Source of the DNA: Euborellia annulipes | Taxonomy: Eukaryota; Arthropoda; Insecta; Dermaptera; Anisolabididae | Assembly (NCBI GenBank): GCA_023213315.1 | Contig: JAKCPI010010729.1 | Location: 51,110 to 115,109 of the forward strand | Direction of reading: 5' to 3' | Length of the DNA: 64,000 nucleotides | Part shown: positions 24,501 to 36,430 of the stretch, piece after piece | Layout of the letters: every line of letters begins with the position of its first letter | Numbering within the stretch: the first letter of the stretch is position 1 | Program-made: the position numbers and the translations under genes | The notes under the pieces: generated by a model | What the model was told of the DNA's origin: nothing | Database searches by the model: none | Seen by the model: the letters and a program-made list of their open reading frames with translations, nothing else

Positions 24501-24748
24501 CAGGGGCGTAGCGAGGGGGGGGGGGGGGGGGTTATCATGCCCCGGGCGCTGCTCACAAAGGGGCGCAAAACAAAAAATTGCTGGATAATTTTTATTATAA
24601 TTGATTTCTGGAAAATATATTTTAAATTTAGTGCCAGTGTAATATAAATAATTTTGTATATTTTACATATAATATTATATGGTTTTCGAATGGGTGAGGG
24701 AGGGGCGCTAAAAAGGTATTGTGCCCCGGGCGCCTCGCTACGCCACTG
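24501..24748. mobile_element. hAT-like non-autonomous element (CAGGGGCGTAGC family)
   Basis: Termini CAGGGGCGTAGCGAGG and CCTCGCTACGCCACTG flanked by identical ATGGGGTC at 24493-24500 and 24749-24756. Contains a G run and two GCCCCGGGCGC segments in inverted sense. Confidence 0.82.
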
Positions 24749-24967
24749 ATGGGGTCTAAGTTGACAAGATTAGTTAGTCCTAATTTTAAAAAAGTCAGGA
24801 CATTTGAGTTATATAGCAAATTGCCATGTATTCCTATAATTTCATGTAAACTTATTAAGTGTCAGACCTGGATGGGGTATGAGGAATGCCACCACTCGGA
24901 TTAATAATTTTCGTTAATGATAATTAAATGTGACGGAATATTACCTATCAATAATTAATATAATTTA

Positions 24968-25132
24968 GCCCTCGAGCCTTGATGTAGGGGTTACAGTGCT
25001 GGGATTCTGTACCAAGGGTCGCGGGTTCGCATCCCGTCTCATGCGAAAATTTCAATTTAATTGGCTACCAATAAATTGAAATAAATAGAGATGGGGTCTA
25101 AATGGCCTCCGTTGCCGAAAAAGACCTAAATA
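24968..25132 (+). mobile_element. tRNA-derived SINE-B with perfect 15-bp target duplication
   Basis: AATTAATATAATTTA at 24953-24967 and 25133-25147. Head with GGTCGCGGGTTCGCATCCC (box B), then TCATGCGA and a tail GGGGTCTAAATGGCC..TGCCGAAAAAGACC, ending in AAATAAATT. Structurally complete and little diverged. Confidence 0.8.
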
Positions 25133-25550
25133 AATTAATATAATTTAGGCCTATTTATAAAAAATTAAAATTGCTGCCAAAATTCACTTTCAAAGAAGGT
25201 GTGGTATTTTTTTTATCTTTCGGAATTTAAAACCATAGATTTTATATTTGAAAATCTTTTTTGGATTTAGAGATTAAAATCAAAAATTTTTGTTGTGTCT
25301 GCATCCAGAAAAAGAAAAGTAGTTGCCAAATGTCAATGATTTACGAGTAGACTATAGAGTTATAAATAGTTATCTATGCTAATTTTCAATAAAAGGATTA
25401 GTATCTAAATTTTTGTGCATTCACTGATTAATTTATTCAGGGATTTCAAATGAGAAAACAAAATAATAACTGAAAGAGAAAGGAGATGAGCCATCTAAAG
25501 GAAAGCGAGAGTCTAAATTTTATAAAATTAAAAGGCAGTTGAGAATTCAC

Positions 25551-26616
25551 CTTTACACTCGTTGGCATCACGGGGGGTAGCTCTTCCCCAAGGCCTATCG
25601 AAATGAAAGGGCTTGCAGCGTTCGCAGTCTCTACCGGCGGTGTTGTGACGACAATCGCAGGCTAATTGTCCTCGTGGGCCGACAGGAAGACATCGAGCAG
25701 CATGACCGTTACACTTACAACGTCCTCCAACTGCTAAATCCGAAATCGCGTAATGGTAAGCACCGGGTAAAGGTGGAGGAGTAGGACCTTCAGTCTCCAA
25801 TTCGAGAAGTGAATTATGAGCACGGGCTGCGATGGACGCCTGAGCGAGAGGACCGTCGGCAGATCCCTCCAAACCCTCATCATCGGGATGACTTAAGTTT
25901 GGATCTGTTATAGCCATATGAAGACGATCAAATACCACTTTGATATCAGTGGCAGTCACCCAGTCTTGGAGAACAGGTGAGCTGTCGAATTCGGGAGCCG
26001 AAGGTCGACCCTCCAATGTAGAGAATGCAATTCTTGATGCTGTTCGATGAGCATCGGTACATAGAGCTTCTTGTTCGTTCGCCTTGCTGATGGCAGCCCG
26101 CGTGGCACGACCATATACCCTTCGGCACTGACTGGAGTAGAATTGGAACGGTTGCCAGGTTTTACCATGGTCCATCGACTTGTAAATAGCAATAGAATCA
26201 GGTCTTGGTGCTCGCGGGCAGAATTGCATCGATACATAGGTGAGTTCGTATTTCTTTCCCAAGGCGAGAATCAAAGTGACATTATCAGGGGGTGATAGAG
26301 GTCCCGGAGGCGGTGATGGTGATGACCGCCAGCAAGAGACATTATTCGGGTTGTTCAGGTCGGTAAGGTAAGCAGCGGCTGCTGGCCGACGACAAAGATG
26401 ACATCCTCCACCGGCTTCCGTAGCGTCACAATAACGTGCCGGTGAAGTCGCACCGCAGACACTAGACGCTTCAACCGGCTTACCAAAAGCTGCATTAACA
26501 AAGTCAGGGACGCACCTTCTGGCACGTAGTCGGTCCTCATAACAGGGGTCATCATTAGGTGATGGTTCAGCGACTGCAATCGCCACCAGGCACCAGCATG
26601 CAAGGGACCAATGCAT
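25551..26616 (-). CDS. Netrin, first coding exon (signal peptide, laminin-N domain, start of LE domains)
   Basis: Secreted axon-guidance cue of the netrin/laminin family, ligand for DCC/Frazzled and UNC-5 receptors. I start it at the Met at 26616, ten codons inside a longer frame that opens at 26646, because a hydrophobic signal peptide ([16 protein letters not shown]) follows directly. Hallmarks in order: [108 protein letters not shown], then [33 protein letters not shown] and ANECK of the first LE module. The exon ends in phase 1 at a GTGAAT donor. Remaining LE modules and the NTR domain lie left of or outside the window; no further netrin exon is visible between 1 and 25550. The loop before the first LE module (about residues 235-280, Pro/Glu/Ala-rich) is longer than I would expect. 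No frameshift is present. Whether it is netrin-A or -B type cannot be decided from this exon. Confidence 0.95.
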
Positions 26617-26830
26617 CGCGCGCTCTGCTCTCTGACTTCTAATCAAACCACTGTCCTATCCGTCTCACACGCGCATCACGACGCGACTGAGCAAGAATAT
26701 TTTGCCGGCCGTCGGCCGTCGTCGCCGCGGGGCGTGGCCTAGCCAATCACCGCCTGGGGTGGGCTGACGTCACGACCAATCAGCTTCTATCGGCTCGCTA
26801 ACTCACACGCCCTGCAACCGCGCTTATCAC
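26617..26830 (-). promoter_or_regulatory. Candidate netrin promoter / 5' region, GC-rich
   Basis: About 200 bases directly upstream of the netrin start are strikingly GC- and CpG-rich in an otherwise AT-rich window. They hold a perfect palindromic CRE (TGACGTCA, 26765-26772), two CCAAT sequences (in 26738-26750 and 26774-26780) and a GC-box-like GGGGCGTGGCC near 26728. No TATA box is obvious. This fits a CpG-type promoter or 5' UTR; the transcription start is not determined. Confidence 0.5.
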
Positions 26831-28399
26831 ACACTTATCACCACTATCATTATCATAAGAATCCTATTCATTTTTCTATACATACAAATTGCTCTCACTA
26901 TGCAAACAAATTTTAAATTTTAAAAAACAAAAAAATTACTCCACTCTTAAACATGTTTTTTTGTAAAACGCCGCGAGGCCCGTTACTGACCTGTCAATAG
27001 CATACATTGAATCTTTCGGATGAAAAACAAATTAGATCTCTCGTACGACTTATTAAAATAAAAAACTTTTTGATAAAATTAATTTTTCTTTGTTGATAAT
27101 AAATTTCAAACAAATGTTAGAGATATACGCACTTGCCAGATATTTTAAGACAAAAAATTGTTTCTACACAAACAAGTCGCACACAAAAATGACAACTGAG
27201 ATATTCACAAGTGGTTATGGCTAGTAGATGAACTGTAACGGTAACTGTGTAGTTATATTTATTAAATATTAAATATACTGCAACAGTAACTCGTTACTAT
27301 ACATATCTATCGATCAAGTCAATTAAACGCAGTAAAAAGATTGTTTAAATAAGTATACTATAAAGTTATGATTTCGTAAAAAAAATTGCATTAGTAAAGT
27401 TAGGTGAATTTATAAATACGAGAGTAGCTACACTTAAAAAAAAATATATTTGATGAACTTTACTAACAAAATATTAGGTATTTCGAAAAATTACTTAAGA
27501 TCAAAGGAATAGTAATTTAGATAAATATACTAGGTATTCAAAGAACGAAAGGAAATAAATATTTTTTAATTTTTTAAACCGTAATATCTATTTGTTTCTT
27601 GATGGCTGGATATTATGATATAGGTTAAAAATAAAAAAAAATCATTTTTGTCGTCAGATCGCACTTTCATCACGAAAAAATGATGTCAATTCGTCAGGTG
27701 TTTGACATCATTTTTGTCCTGATGAAATGGATGCATAATGAAAAAATAATTTTTGTTTTATTTTTGCCTTGCTGCCTGTAAGATCTCATATGTAATATCT
27801 ATTTTTTTTTAATTTTTTTTTATTTACATTCAGCATATCATACAAACAAAATTATCTTTTTAAAAGTTATTTCAAAGTCACGAAAAAATCAAATTTAATT
27901 TTTTCTCATTTACTATCAGAGCTAGAAGAGGAACGTATTAATATTATTTTTACTTTTTCGATATGACCCTTCGAGGTGAATGCTGAAGCTAATTAAGAGG
28001 AGAGTTGAAGGGCCCCGGCTGTCAAGAGCTATTCTCTCTCTACTAAAGAAAAAAAAACACCCAACGATTTAATTGACCCTTTCCATCGCCCTTTCGTCTC
28101 AACACCCGATATCTTAATATTTGTTGTGATTTTAATAAATCCGGATCCCCAGTTCTTATCCCCTAAGAGACCGACCCTTGGCGCCCTATAATTAAGAAGG
28201 GAAAATATTTCAAATTAAGAGGGGGATTTCGGATCAAAGTCACTTGGTCCTTCTGGTCTTGGTTGGATTAAAAAATATATTTAAGGAAAATAATTTCAGA
28301 TTAATTTTTTTTTTTTTTTAATTATTTCGCTAAGTCACCCAGATTCAAACATAAATAGGTCACACATAACAAATCCGAAGCTGGTCTCTAGTCACTCAC

Positions 28400-28538
28400 C
28401 AAATAGATTGTATCCATGTAGAAACTCTCGGAGACGTCCAAGTCGTTTGTGATGATCTCGTCGTTTCCAATGTAGGCCTTCTTGTTTTTGATGATCTCGT
28501 CGTTTGTGATGTTCTCGGGGTTTGGTGATTGCCAACAA
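28400..28538 (-). CDS. Possible coding exon of unknown minus-strand gene
   Basis: A 139-base block with balanced GC in AT-rich surroundings, preceded by TTTTATCTTAG and followed by the consensus donor GTGAGT. One frame is fully open and reads CWQSPNPENITNDEIIKNKK, then AYIGNDEIITNDLDVSESFY and MDTIYL. An internal 24-base near-repeat encodes NDEII twice. I do not recognise the protein. Another frame is also open, so coding status is unproven. It lies 1.8 kb upstream of the netrin start on the same strand and could be an upstream exon of that transcript or of another gene. Confidence 0.35.
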
Positions 28539-28654
28539 CTAAGATAAAATAATTTTAAAATGATTAATTTTTTGAAATAAAAAAAGTAAAAATAGTTTAT
28601 TCACAAAATATTTTAAATAAGCACATGTATTCTAAAACTATGGTTCTTTATGAT

Positions 28655-29340
28655 TGTTTTTACTTTCTCTTAGCTATATATGTGAAATATAGAGAGAAAG
28701 TATTGGATTCATGTCAAAAATTCGATGTCGAGATTTTGAAAAAAATGTGATTTTTGCACCATGGTCTGACTAAGAATAATATATCTCAAGAACGAAATGA
28801 GCTAGGAGGTTGAAATTTTATATTTAAGTTAGATACCCCCCTGAGACATGACACGAAGCTTCTGAACAAAATTGGCCAGAGTACTACTGTAGTATTTTAC
28901 TGATGCACTTTTTCAGTTTTTTTTTTTTTTTTTTTCAATTTTCTCAAAATTCGCTTTAACGATTTTGATTAAAATTCATCAATCAATTAGTTTTTAGTTG
29001 TTCTTTAAAATGTATATTCTTATTTTGCTTAGGCCATTTAAGACTTTAGACGATAACCGTTGTAATTAATATATATATTGGGGGTTCAGGCACTTCTATT
29101 TAAGCCATCTGGTATCCAAATGACTTAAATAAAATCATCGGACTGCCTGGGTCCGAACCCGGGACGTTAAGTATAGGAGGCAGGCACGCTACCTACTACG
29201 CCAAACTCGGGGGCTATTCTTGTACTTCATAGGAAAAATAGAAGAAATGGTAAATATAAATATTTTCTGGATGATATAAATGATTTTCTATACTTTTAAA
29301 TTTTACTTTTATTCTTGAAATTGGAATATACACTGTAAAA
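28655..29340 (+). repeat. Repeat A copy carrying a SINE insertion
   Basis: TTACTTTCTCTTAGC at the left, then the usual blocks. The sequence is interrupted at 29030-29214 by an inverted SINE and resumes with TTCTTGTACTTCATAGG. Confidence 0.65.
29030..29214 (-). mobile_element. SINE-A inserted in repeat A
   Basis: Inverted copy: GGCCATTTAAGACTTTAGAC tail side, GGTCCGAACCCGGGACG-type box B side, ending at CTCGGGGGC. It separates parts of repeat A that are contiguous elsewhere. Confidence 0.7.
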
Positions 29341-29899
29341 AAAAATATGAATTTTCAACATTTTCATATACTTTCGTGGTTGAATTTTAATACACCCAGG
29401 ATGTGAAATAAAATTAATATAAAAGTTTATGAACAAATTACCAACTTTAAACTTATCTTTTCTTTGTGTGCCGCCAAATTTTGAAATCGTTAAAAGTGTA
29501 CCGCGACAAGTTGAGAATCACTGGTCTAAACGTTCTCAGATAACTCGACTACCTCAAGGAATTTTTATTAATATTATTTTATAATTATTTTAAGGAAACT
29601 TGAAATTATTCTATTAAAATTTATTTCACAAAACTAAATTTATTAAATTCTGGTTTGAAATTCGCCTCTAAACTATTTAAATATTTATGAAGTATATTAC
29701 AATCATACTAATTAAATAATTTTTATAAAGTAATTCAACTAAATAGCTATAAAAATAAAAATAAAAATTAACAATTTTTACCAAAATAATTAATTTAAAA
29801 TATACAAGAATTTGTTAGGTTGGAAAAATTGAACTTTCTCAATATATTCATAAACAGTTTATGAAAAGAGTCTATATTGTATAGGAAGTTTTGGAAGTT

Positions 29900-30045
29900 T
29901 TTTAACAGTGTACCGTACTGTCGGCAACTAATTATATGTCGGCACAAAAAATCTAGTGTGACAAGCACAGAACACAACTTTCGATTACCGAAGGTAAGAG
30001 AAAAATTTGTGTTTTGTGTGACCAGTCACACCAGATTTTTTAAAT
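29900..30045 (+). repeat. Repeat A, hairpin end only
   Basis: GTACCGTACTGTCGGCAACT followed by the AATCTAGTGTGAC..GTCACACCAGATT hairpin. Confidence 0.6.
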
Positions 30046-30974
30046 TTAGATTTAAAAGTATCTTCACAATTTGAAACTAACATTGTAAGTTAAAAAAAAG
30101 TGATCTAAGCTGCTTAGTGGAGCATCGTAGAAGTTCCCGCAATAGTCAAATGAAACGTTTTTTTAGTAATACTAATTTATGCTAAAACTTGCCGTGTAAC
30201 TTGTAATCTGTTTTATAATTAAGTTTTTTTTTATTGATGATTTAAATACTAGTTGAGTTACAAAAATGTATTTATTTATGATCTAATCCAAATAATTTGA
30301 ATAAAGAAGGACAGAGTCTAGTTTAAAAAAAATTTTAATTTTAATTTTATTTCGTGTAAAATGTATAATTTTTAAAGCAAATTAACGGAATTTTTATTTA
30401 ATTAATTATATTTAATTTTAATTAATCATTTGTTCTCATGTTTTATGAAGAAAGACTCTGACAAGTCGATTATAATGGAAGCCCCTAATATATAGGCAAC
30501 CATATAACTCCAAGTGAATGAACAATTCTTTGCAGGGGCAAGCATTTTTTTTTAATTTTCCTATAAAAATCTCTTTTTTCTTCTTCTCTATCATCTTCTT
30601 TACTATCTCCAGTTTTGCTACGTTGAAATCTCCAACCAGTAATAATAATAATATATAGTGATATAAATTGTTAGGGATCAGAGTCGTTTTATCAGCAGTC
30701 ATCCAGGTTAAGAGCATCTTTCATGGATTTCTACGCACATATATAACCTAAAGTTATAAAATTGAATTGAATTTCTTCCTGGGAAGGAATCAACAAAGAT
30801 GTCAGGGAATTGAGTTGGAAAATTTAAAAAAAAATTAGGCTATATGTTGAAGTAAAATAGAAAATTTGACAAAATTATTAGAAAAGATGAGGTATATTTT
30901 TCAATTATTCAGAATAGGGAATTTTATACTGTAATAAAAAGTAAGATGATGGGAAAGTAATGGGTGTGTTTACA
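30046..30974. other. Gene-free stretch
   Basis: AT-rich. A minus-strand frame at 30436-30717 contains VGDFNVAKLE, vaguely like an endonuclease motif, but nothing else supports it. Confidence 0.45.
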
Positions 30975-31464
30975 AGGTAAAAAAATCTGGTGTGACTGGT
31001 CGCACATCAGACAACTTTCTCTTATCTTTGTTAAGAGAAAGTTGAGTTCTGTGCTTGCACATCAGATATTTTGTGTCGACATATATTTAGTTTCCGACAG
31101 TACGATACATTTCAATTTCAAGATGTAAAATTTATAAGAATGAAGAAATATATTTTGTTACCATGGCAACCATTTCTCCTATCATTTCTATGAAGTACAA
31201 GAGTAAAGTGATCTTCAGAAGATTTCAATGGCAAAATATACATTTTAAAGAGCATCTAAAAAATAATACCGGTATATGAATTTTAATCAAAATCGTTAGA
31301 GCGAATTTTGAGAAAATCGAAACAAACTGAAAAAGTGCATCAGTAAAGTACGAGTACTCTTTGGTCGATTTTGTTCAAAAGTTTCATGTAACGTGCCCGG
31401 GAGGTGCCTAACTTAAATATCAAATTTCAACTTCGTAGCTCGTTTCGTTATATTTTGTTCACTG

Positions 31465-31495
<31 letters not shown>

Positions 31496-31640
31496 CCATG
31501 CCGCGAAAACCACTTTTTTTTGGATTCAGGGGACTTCAAAACGAGTAAATCCATCAAAATCTCGACATCGAATTTTTGACATGAATCCAATAGTTTCTCT
31601 CACAATATGATATTAACATATATAAGGTAAGAGAAAGTAA
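30975..31640 (-). repeat. Repeat A, near full-length copy
   Basis: Hairpin at 30986-31070, then block order as in 11219-11896; ends GGTAAGAGAAAGT at 31627-31639. Contains a (CA)n run at 31464-31488. Confidence 0.7.
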
Positions 31641-32195
31641 AAACACAGCAAGAGAAAGTTGTGTACTGTGCTTGCCACATCAGATTTTTGTGTTGAGATA
31701 TATTTAGTTCCCGACAGTACCGTACATTTGAATTCAGATGTAAAATTTATAAGTATGGGAAAATATTTATCATTTGTTACCATAGCAACCATTTCTCCTA
31801 TCCTTCCTATGAAGTACAAGAGTAAAGTGGTCTTCAAAAAATGTCAATGACAAAATGAGAATATACATTTTAAAGAGCATCTAAAAAATAATTGATTTTT
31901 GAATTTTAAACAAAATCGTTGCAGCGAATTTTGACAAAATCGAAAAAAAACTGAAAAATTACATCAGTAGAGTACTAGAACTTTTTGGCCGATTTTGTTC
32001 AAAAGCTTCGTGTCACGTCCCAGGAGGGTACCTAACTTAAATATAAAATTTCAACTTTCTAGCTCTTTTCGTTTTTGAGATATTTTGTTCACAGTCAGAC
32101 AGACACACAGACAGACCATGTCAAGCACATAACTCAACTTTCTTACCGTAAGTAAGAGAAAGTTGTGTGCTGTGCGATAGTCACACCAGATTTTT
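31641..32195 (-). repeat. Repeat A, second copy in direct tandem
   Basis: Follows the previous copy head to tail: half hairpin, body, and a second hairpin at 32120-32192. A further half hairpin lies at 32728-32762. Confidence 0.65.
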
Positions 32196-32884
32196 TTTTA
32201 AATAATATCAATATTAAAAATAATGGAGGCTAATAAATCTGCCTCGTTTATTATTTAAGTTTATTTAATTTGTCAAAAGAATTTTTCCAGTAATTACTTG
32301 ATCTGCGAGCCCCAGGGAAGATTAGCTGTTATCGGCTGAGTGCACCCGTTGCAAATGGCAGGCAGGAGGGGGAGAGGCTTTATGGCCAACTCTGACCTTA
32401 TTATTCATAATGCCCTTAAATATCACAACAACCAAGGGGAATGAATTAATCAAAATTACAAAATATGTTTCATAAATTTTTACTTTCTATTACCTATACG
32501 TATATGAAACAAAATATTACAATCTCAAAAATATTACATTGTCGTTTTGAGGTACAGTGAGAGAAGTTTCGAAGAATTCACCCAACTTCCCCCCCCTTCT
32601 CCCACACACACATATACAGTCTTTTCGGCAACTTAGGTCATATAAGGCTGAACGCACACCAATTGAGCAAAAACGTTTTTGGACAAAACGTTTTTGACTA
32701 ATCGTGCCTAAAACTGTTTTTTCAATGAAGCTGTGTGCTGTGTGACCAGTCACACCAGATTTTCTATTGGTATTTTGATCTTATTTTTTTCTATGAAATG
32801 TTTTGGTGAGTCTCAGTCTTAAACATTTTCAAAACAAAAATTGGATAAAATCTCGACACCCCACTTTAAAGTTTTTCTCTAGAG

Positions 32885-33573
32885 CAGTGATTTCCAACCT
32901 GGGGGCGATTTGGGTTATCAGGGGGGCAATAAATAAGTGGGGGCGAGGGGGGCGATGAGTATTTAAAGGGGGAAAAATTATTAGAGTTTACTAAAATATA
33001 AAAGAACAAAAATCAAAGAGAAAAATCTCCTTTTTAGAGGATGGTCAGGACCGAAGAGGACAAAAAATTGTCATAAAATTAAAATAGGCTGAAGATAAAT
33101 CCAATCTAGAATCGAAACGTCACTTTTGTTTTCATTAAATAAAGATTGGCCGAAAAAAGATCCATTTTTGTTATTTTCTTTATAAAAATAAAATTATTTT
33201 TAAATTTTTAGAAGTTTGGGTCGAGATAAATAATAAAAATCTTGCGTAATACTCCTAGGTTGAGGAGTATTTTTTTTTTTAATTAATTTTTGTCATAAAC
33301 TGTGAATTATTTTAGTTAGTAGGCCTAATTAATAATACAATTTAACTAAAAAAAATTTCAACGTTTCAGTCACTATTTATGCAGCTTTTGAATTTATTCA
33401 CTTTGAAAAGAAAACGTTATCTAAGGAACTTGATTTATTTTTAAATAAACTACTTTTATTGTTAAAAATTTTAAATCATTTTTTGTACGTAAACGCATAT
33501 GCAGATCATGGAATCAATGAATTTGATTCAATTTGAACCATGACGATGGGCCAAAATTAGTTGGGAACCACTG
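32885..33573. mobile_element. hAT-like element, 689 bp, with exact 8-bp duplication
   Basis: Termini CAGTGATTTCCAACCTG and GTTGGGAACCACTG; CTCTAGAG at 32877-32884 and 33574-33581. Encloses a GAAACGTC-bearing fragment at 33089. No transposase frame is visible. Its right interior resembles 1130-1200. Confidence 0.8.
33089..33121 (+). ncRNA. Degenerate hammerhead-like motif inside a hAT-like element
   Basis: CUGAAGA, a poorly pairing helix II, GAAA, CGUC, with ATTAAATAAAG downstream. Core boxes are intact but helices I and II are not. It probably belongs to an insertion within the hAT-like element at 32885. Confidence 0.35.
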
Positions 33574-34384
33574 CTCTAGAGTATTATAGAACTCCCATCT
33601 CAGGAGTATTACTCTGACCATTTTTTTGTCCCTGTTCCATCATTAGTTTTGTCTTATCTTAATACTCCTAAATGTTTATATCCCGTGATCTTTTGTTTTT
33701 AAACAAAGGTCATTAACATTTTATCTAATGCCGATATTCTAGAAATTTACTAGATAGAAAAAAATCCCTATTTTATTTATATGTCAAAAATGAAATATAA
33801 TCTACACACACAAGAGGATAAATAAAAAATGAAATGATAAATAAATTAGCATAATAGAGGCAAAATTATAAGGCAACGATTTCCAAAAATAGCCATCATC
33901 AAGTGGAAGCCCTGCGCTTGTATATACAGGAGGAGATTTATTTTATTTATCAATTATGTCATCTACGTGAGGCGGCCATGGACCGCAGCTTCACTAGGAA
34001 AATAAATCTGTTATAAGCTCCTTTGAGGCCAGAACAAGACGGAGAGAGTGGAGATGGATAGACAGCTCCGAGCAGCTTAAGAGTTTTAATTATCTCAATA
34101 TGACGAGAGCCGTTTATCTCGATATGTTAATAACATTCACACTCATAACCCGCTTAGGAGGAAAATTACAACACTAATGATACATAAATAAAGTTTCTTG
34201 ATTTTTGCTTCAAAAAAAAAATATATATGTAATTACTATTTGGCCTGAATTAAAATTAAATTTTGTTTATTGGGCCTAATGTTAATTTGAAACCGAAAAT
34301 AAAAAAATATATCATTATTACCCCCAATAATATCCTATCATCGAATGAGCCACTGCTTCTCCACTTCTTCTGAACCAAAAATCC

Positions 34385-34762
34385 AAAGAGATCTAAGCCA
34401 GCCGAAAGCAATAAGGAAAAAAAAAATATTTCTTTTCCGCTTTATTTCAAACTTGTCGATGTTTCGGCCAATATTCCGGCCTTCATCAGGACAATATGCT
34501 GTTTGCTTCGAGCTTTGAAGGGGCTCTTGGCAACTCCTGACGAACATTCGTCGGATATCATTACTTCTATTGAACAAGAAGTCATAACAGGTTTGCACCA
34601 CCAAACGTCAGGGGTTGCCAAGAGTCATTTAAACTTCGAGGCAAACAGCATATTGTCCTGATGAAGGCCGGAATATCGACCGAAACGTCGACAAGTGTTT
34701 GAAATAAATCGGAAGAGAAATATATTTTTTCTTTATTGTTTTCGACTGCTTTGATTTCTTTA
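34385..34762. mobile_element. Foldback element with paired hammerhead-like ribozymes (best case)
   Basis: Arms of about 150 bases (roughly 34390-34545 and 34605-34760) are inverted copies. Plus motif 34658-34689: UUGUC, CUGAUGA, A, GGCC..GACC, GAAA, CGUC, then GACAA. UUGUC and GACAA pair perfectly as helix I across the predicted cleavage point (after 34689). Minus motif 34458-34489 is the same with perfect GGCC/GGCC helix II but CAUC for CGUC. The outer arms end in A/T-rich, AATAAA-like sequence. Confidence 0.72.
34658..34689 (+). ncRNA. Hammerhead-like ribozyme core, intact
   Basis: CUGAUGA, one extra A, helix II (GG/CC plus partial pairing), GAAA, then the palindrome ACGU followed by C. 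The flanks form a 5-bp helix I (UUGUC with GACAA). Helix III is only the self-complementary ACGU, the arrangement expected of hammerheads that act as dimers. Cleavage would fall after C34689. The extra base between CUGAUGA and helix II departs from the textbook core. Confidence 0.6.
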
Positions 34763-34807
34763 TTACTCATTATAAAATTTACATTCAACCACTGCTCAAG
34801 AAATTAA

Positions 34808-34908
34808 TCAATTTAAATAAATTTTTGTCGCATGGGACGGGATGCGAACTCGCGACCCTTGGTACAAATGGACATGAATGCCTACCACTTCACCAAGGCC
34901 CAGGGGCA
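34808..34908 (-). mobile_element. SINE-B head fragment
   Basis: Inverted TGTCGCATGGGACGGGATGC and CGCGACCCTTGGTAC, ending at the CCAGGGGC head. Confidence 0.55.
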
Positions 34909-35173
34909 TTAGAATTATTAAACAAAATCTAAGCAAGAAAATAAACAAAACTCTCTATATCAATTTTAATCGAAACCTCGGATTAACCGGCCAAACGGCT
35001 ATCCGGCCAGGACCTCGGTCCCGACCAACCGGTTAAGAAGACTTATACATTTACTTATTTTTTATTTATTTATCCTTCTGTTGATATAAGTCCCTTTTAA
35101 TTGTTTTCAATTGCGTATATAACTCGGTAAAAGGGTTGTATCCTAGACATTTAGTAGCTGATAATTTGTACCC

Positions 35174-35370
35174 ACCACCGTGGCCGAGTGGTTAAAGATA
35201 GTGATAATGTCAATAGAGATAACCTTGAAAGGCAAGGAGTGTGGGTTCGGATCCCAGGCAGCAAAAGCGGTCCTAGGAGGGGCCCTTAAAAATTCCGCCA
35301 CTGCCAGGCAATCCGATAAAATTTATTTAAATGAATTGGATTCCAGTTGGTATAAATAAATATATCTTGA
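35174..35370 (+). mobile_element. SINE-C with a Ser/Leu-tRNA-like head
   Basis: CGTGGCCGAGTGGTTAAAG is a near-perfect type II tRNA box A; GTGTGGGTTCGGATCCC is box B. The body contains GGGGCCCTTAAAAATTCCG and the end TTCCAGTTGGTATAAATAAA. Confidence 0.65.
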
Positions 35371-36235
35371 CCATTTGTATCGAAAAACATTAATATCTAT
35401 TCAAACGTTTAAAAGTACCTGATTAAATTTAATTTATAGAAGTCTCACAGTTTGGTAAACATTGGATTAAGAAATTCTAGAAATTTTTCCGTCTTAAGAA
35501 ATGGGAATTTAATATCGGCTGAAAAAATTAATGTTTGATTAGCTAATAAAAAATGGCTCAAATACCGCAAAATTCTAGTGATTCCCTCAAAAAAACAAAA
35601 ATCGTCTTTTATCCAGAGAGAGAAAACGAAATATCTAGTCAGTCACATGTGAAGATTCTTTTGCACAAGAACTAAGAATTATCCAAAAAGAAAAAGAGAA
35701 TCGGGAACAAAGACGAGTTATTTAGAGTTGAGATATGAGACCGCGATTATGCCCTGGTAAAACAATCATTTTGAACATATTATGTTTTTACTAAGAAGGC
35801 TAATTTTCTTAAATTCTCTGTTCCCTTTATAGGGATTAAACCGTAAACGGGAACATATCTAATTAGAAATAATCAGTAAGAGAAATTAAAACTTATTTAA
35901 AGTTAAAGGAGAAATTATTAAAAGAAAGAGAGGGGAAAAAGACAGTTTTTATTTCTTTTTATGAAGTTGAAGAAATTACTCTAAAGCTTGTATGAATATT
36001 TAATTAACTTGCTCGACTTTAACTGCATAATTAAATTTTAATATTTTTACGTCTCTTCTTAAATAATTAAATCATCTTTGTCTTCTAAAGAATAGTATTA
36101 CCATAATATATTTTTTTAATTTCATGGATAGAAATGGGAACTCTAATAATTTACATATATTTACATCACATGGGGAACTGCTGACCAGGGTGGGCAGCCC
36201 TTGACCTAGTAATATTAACAACATCACTTGGCATC

Positions 36236-36430
36236 TCAATTATTATTATTATTATTTGAAATTCCTATCGGGATCCCCGTTTATTTACCCGAGGTGCTTC
36301 CGTGTACACATACCTCAAACTCAACCGGCCTCTGGCCGTAGCCATCTACCGGCACCCAGTGAAGTTACATCATTTCCTATCTCTAACTCCTCCTCCTGCG
36401 TTCGCCTTAGCTAGTGAACTAATCCTTCGT
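36236..36430 (-). mobile_element. SINE-D 3' fragment
   Basis: Starts with the (ATT)n tail and matches 61950-62120 in inverse: GGATCCCCGTTTATTTACCC, CATCATTTCCTATCTC, CTCCTCCTGCGTTC. A 30-base segment (CTAGTGAACTAA..TTCGTTCGACC) is then duplicated to 36472. Confidence 0.6.

Noticed and set aside
30436..30717. 93-codon minus-strand frame with VGDFNVAKLE, resembling the GDFN motif of retrotransposon endonucleases
   Set aside because: Only one short motif agrees; the rest is Lys-rich low complexity and no other endonuclease motif is present.
34338..34788. Two overlapping minus-strand frames of 68-88 codons
   Set aside because: They span the arms of the ribozyme foldback and read the two inverted arms; no recognisable protein.
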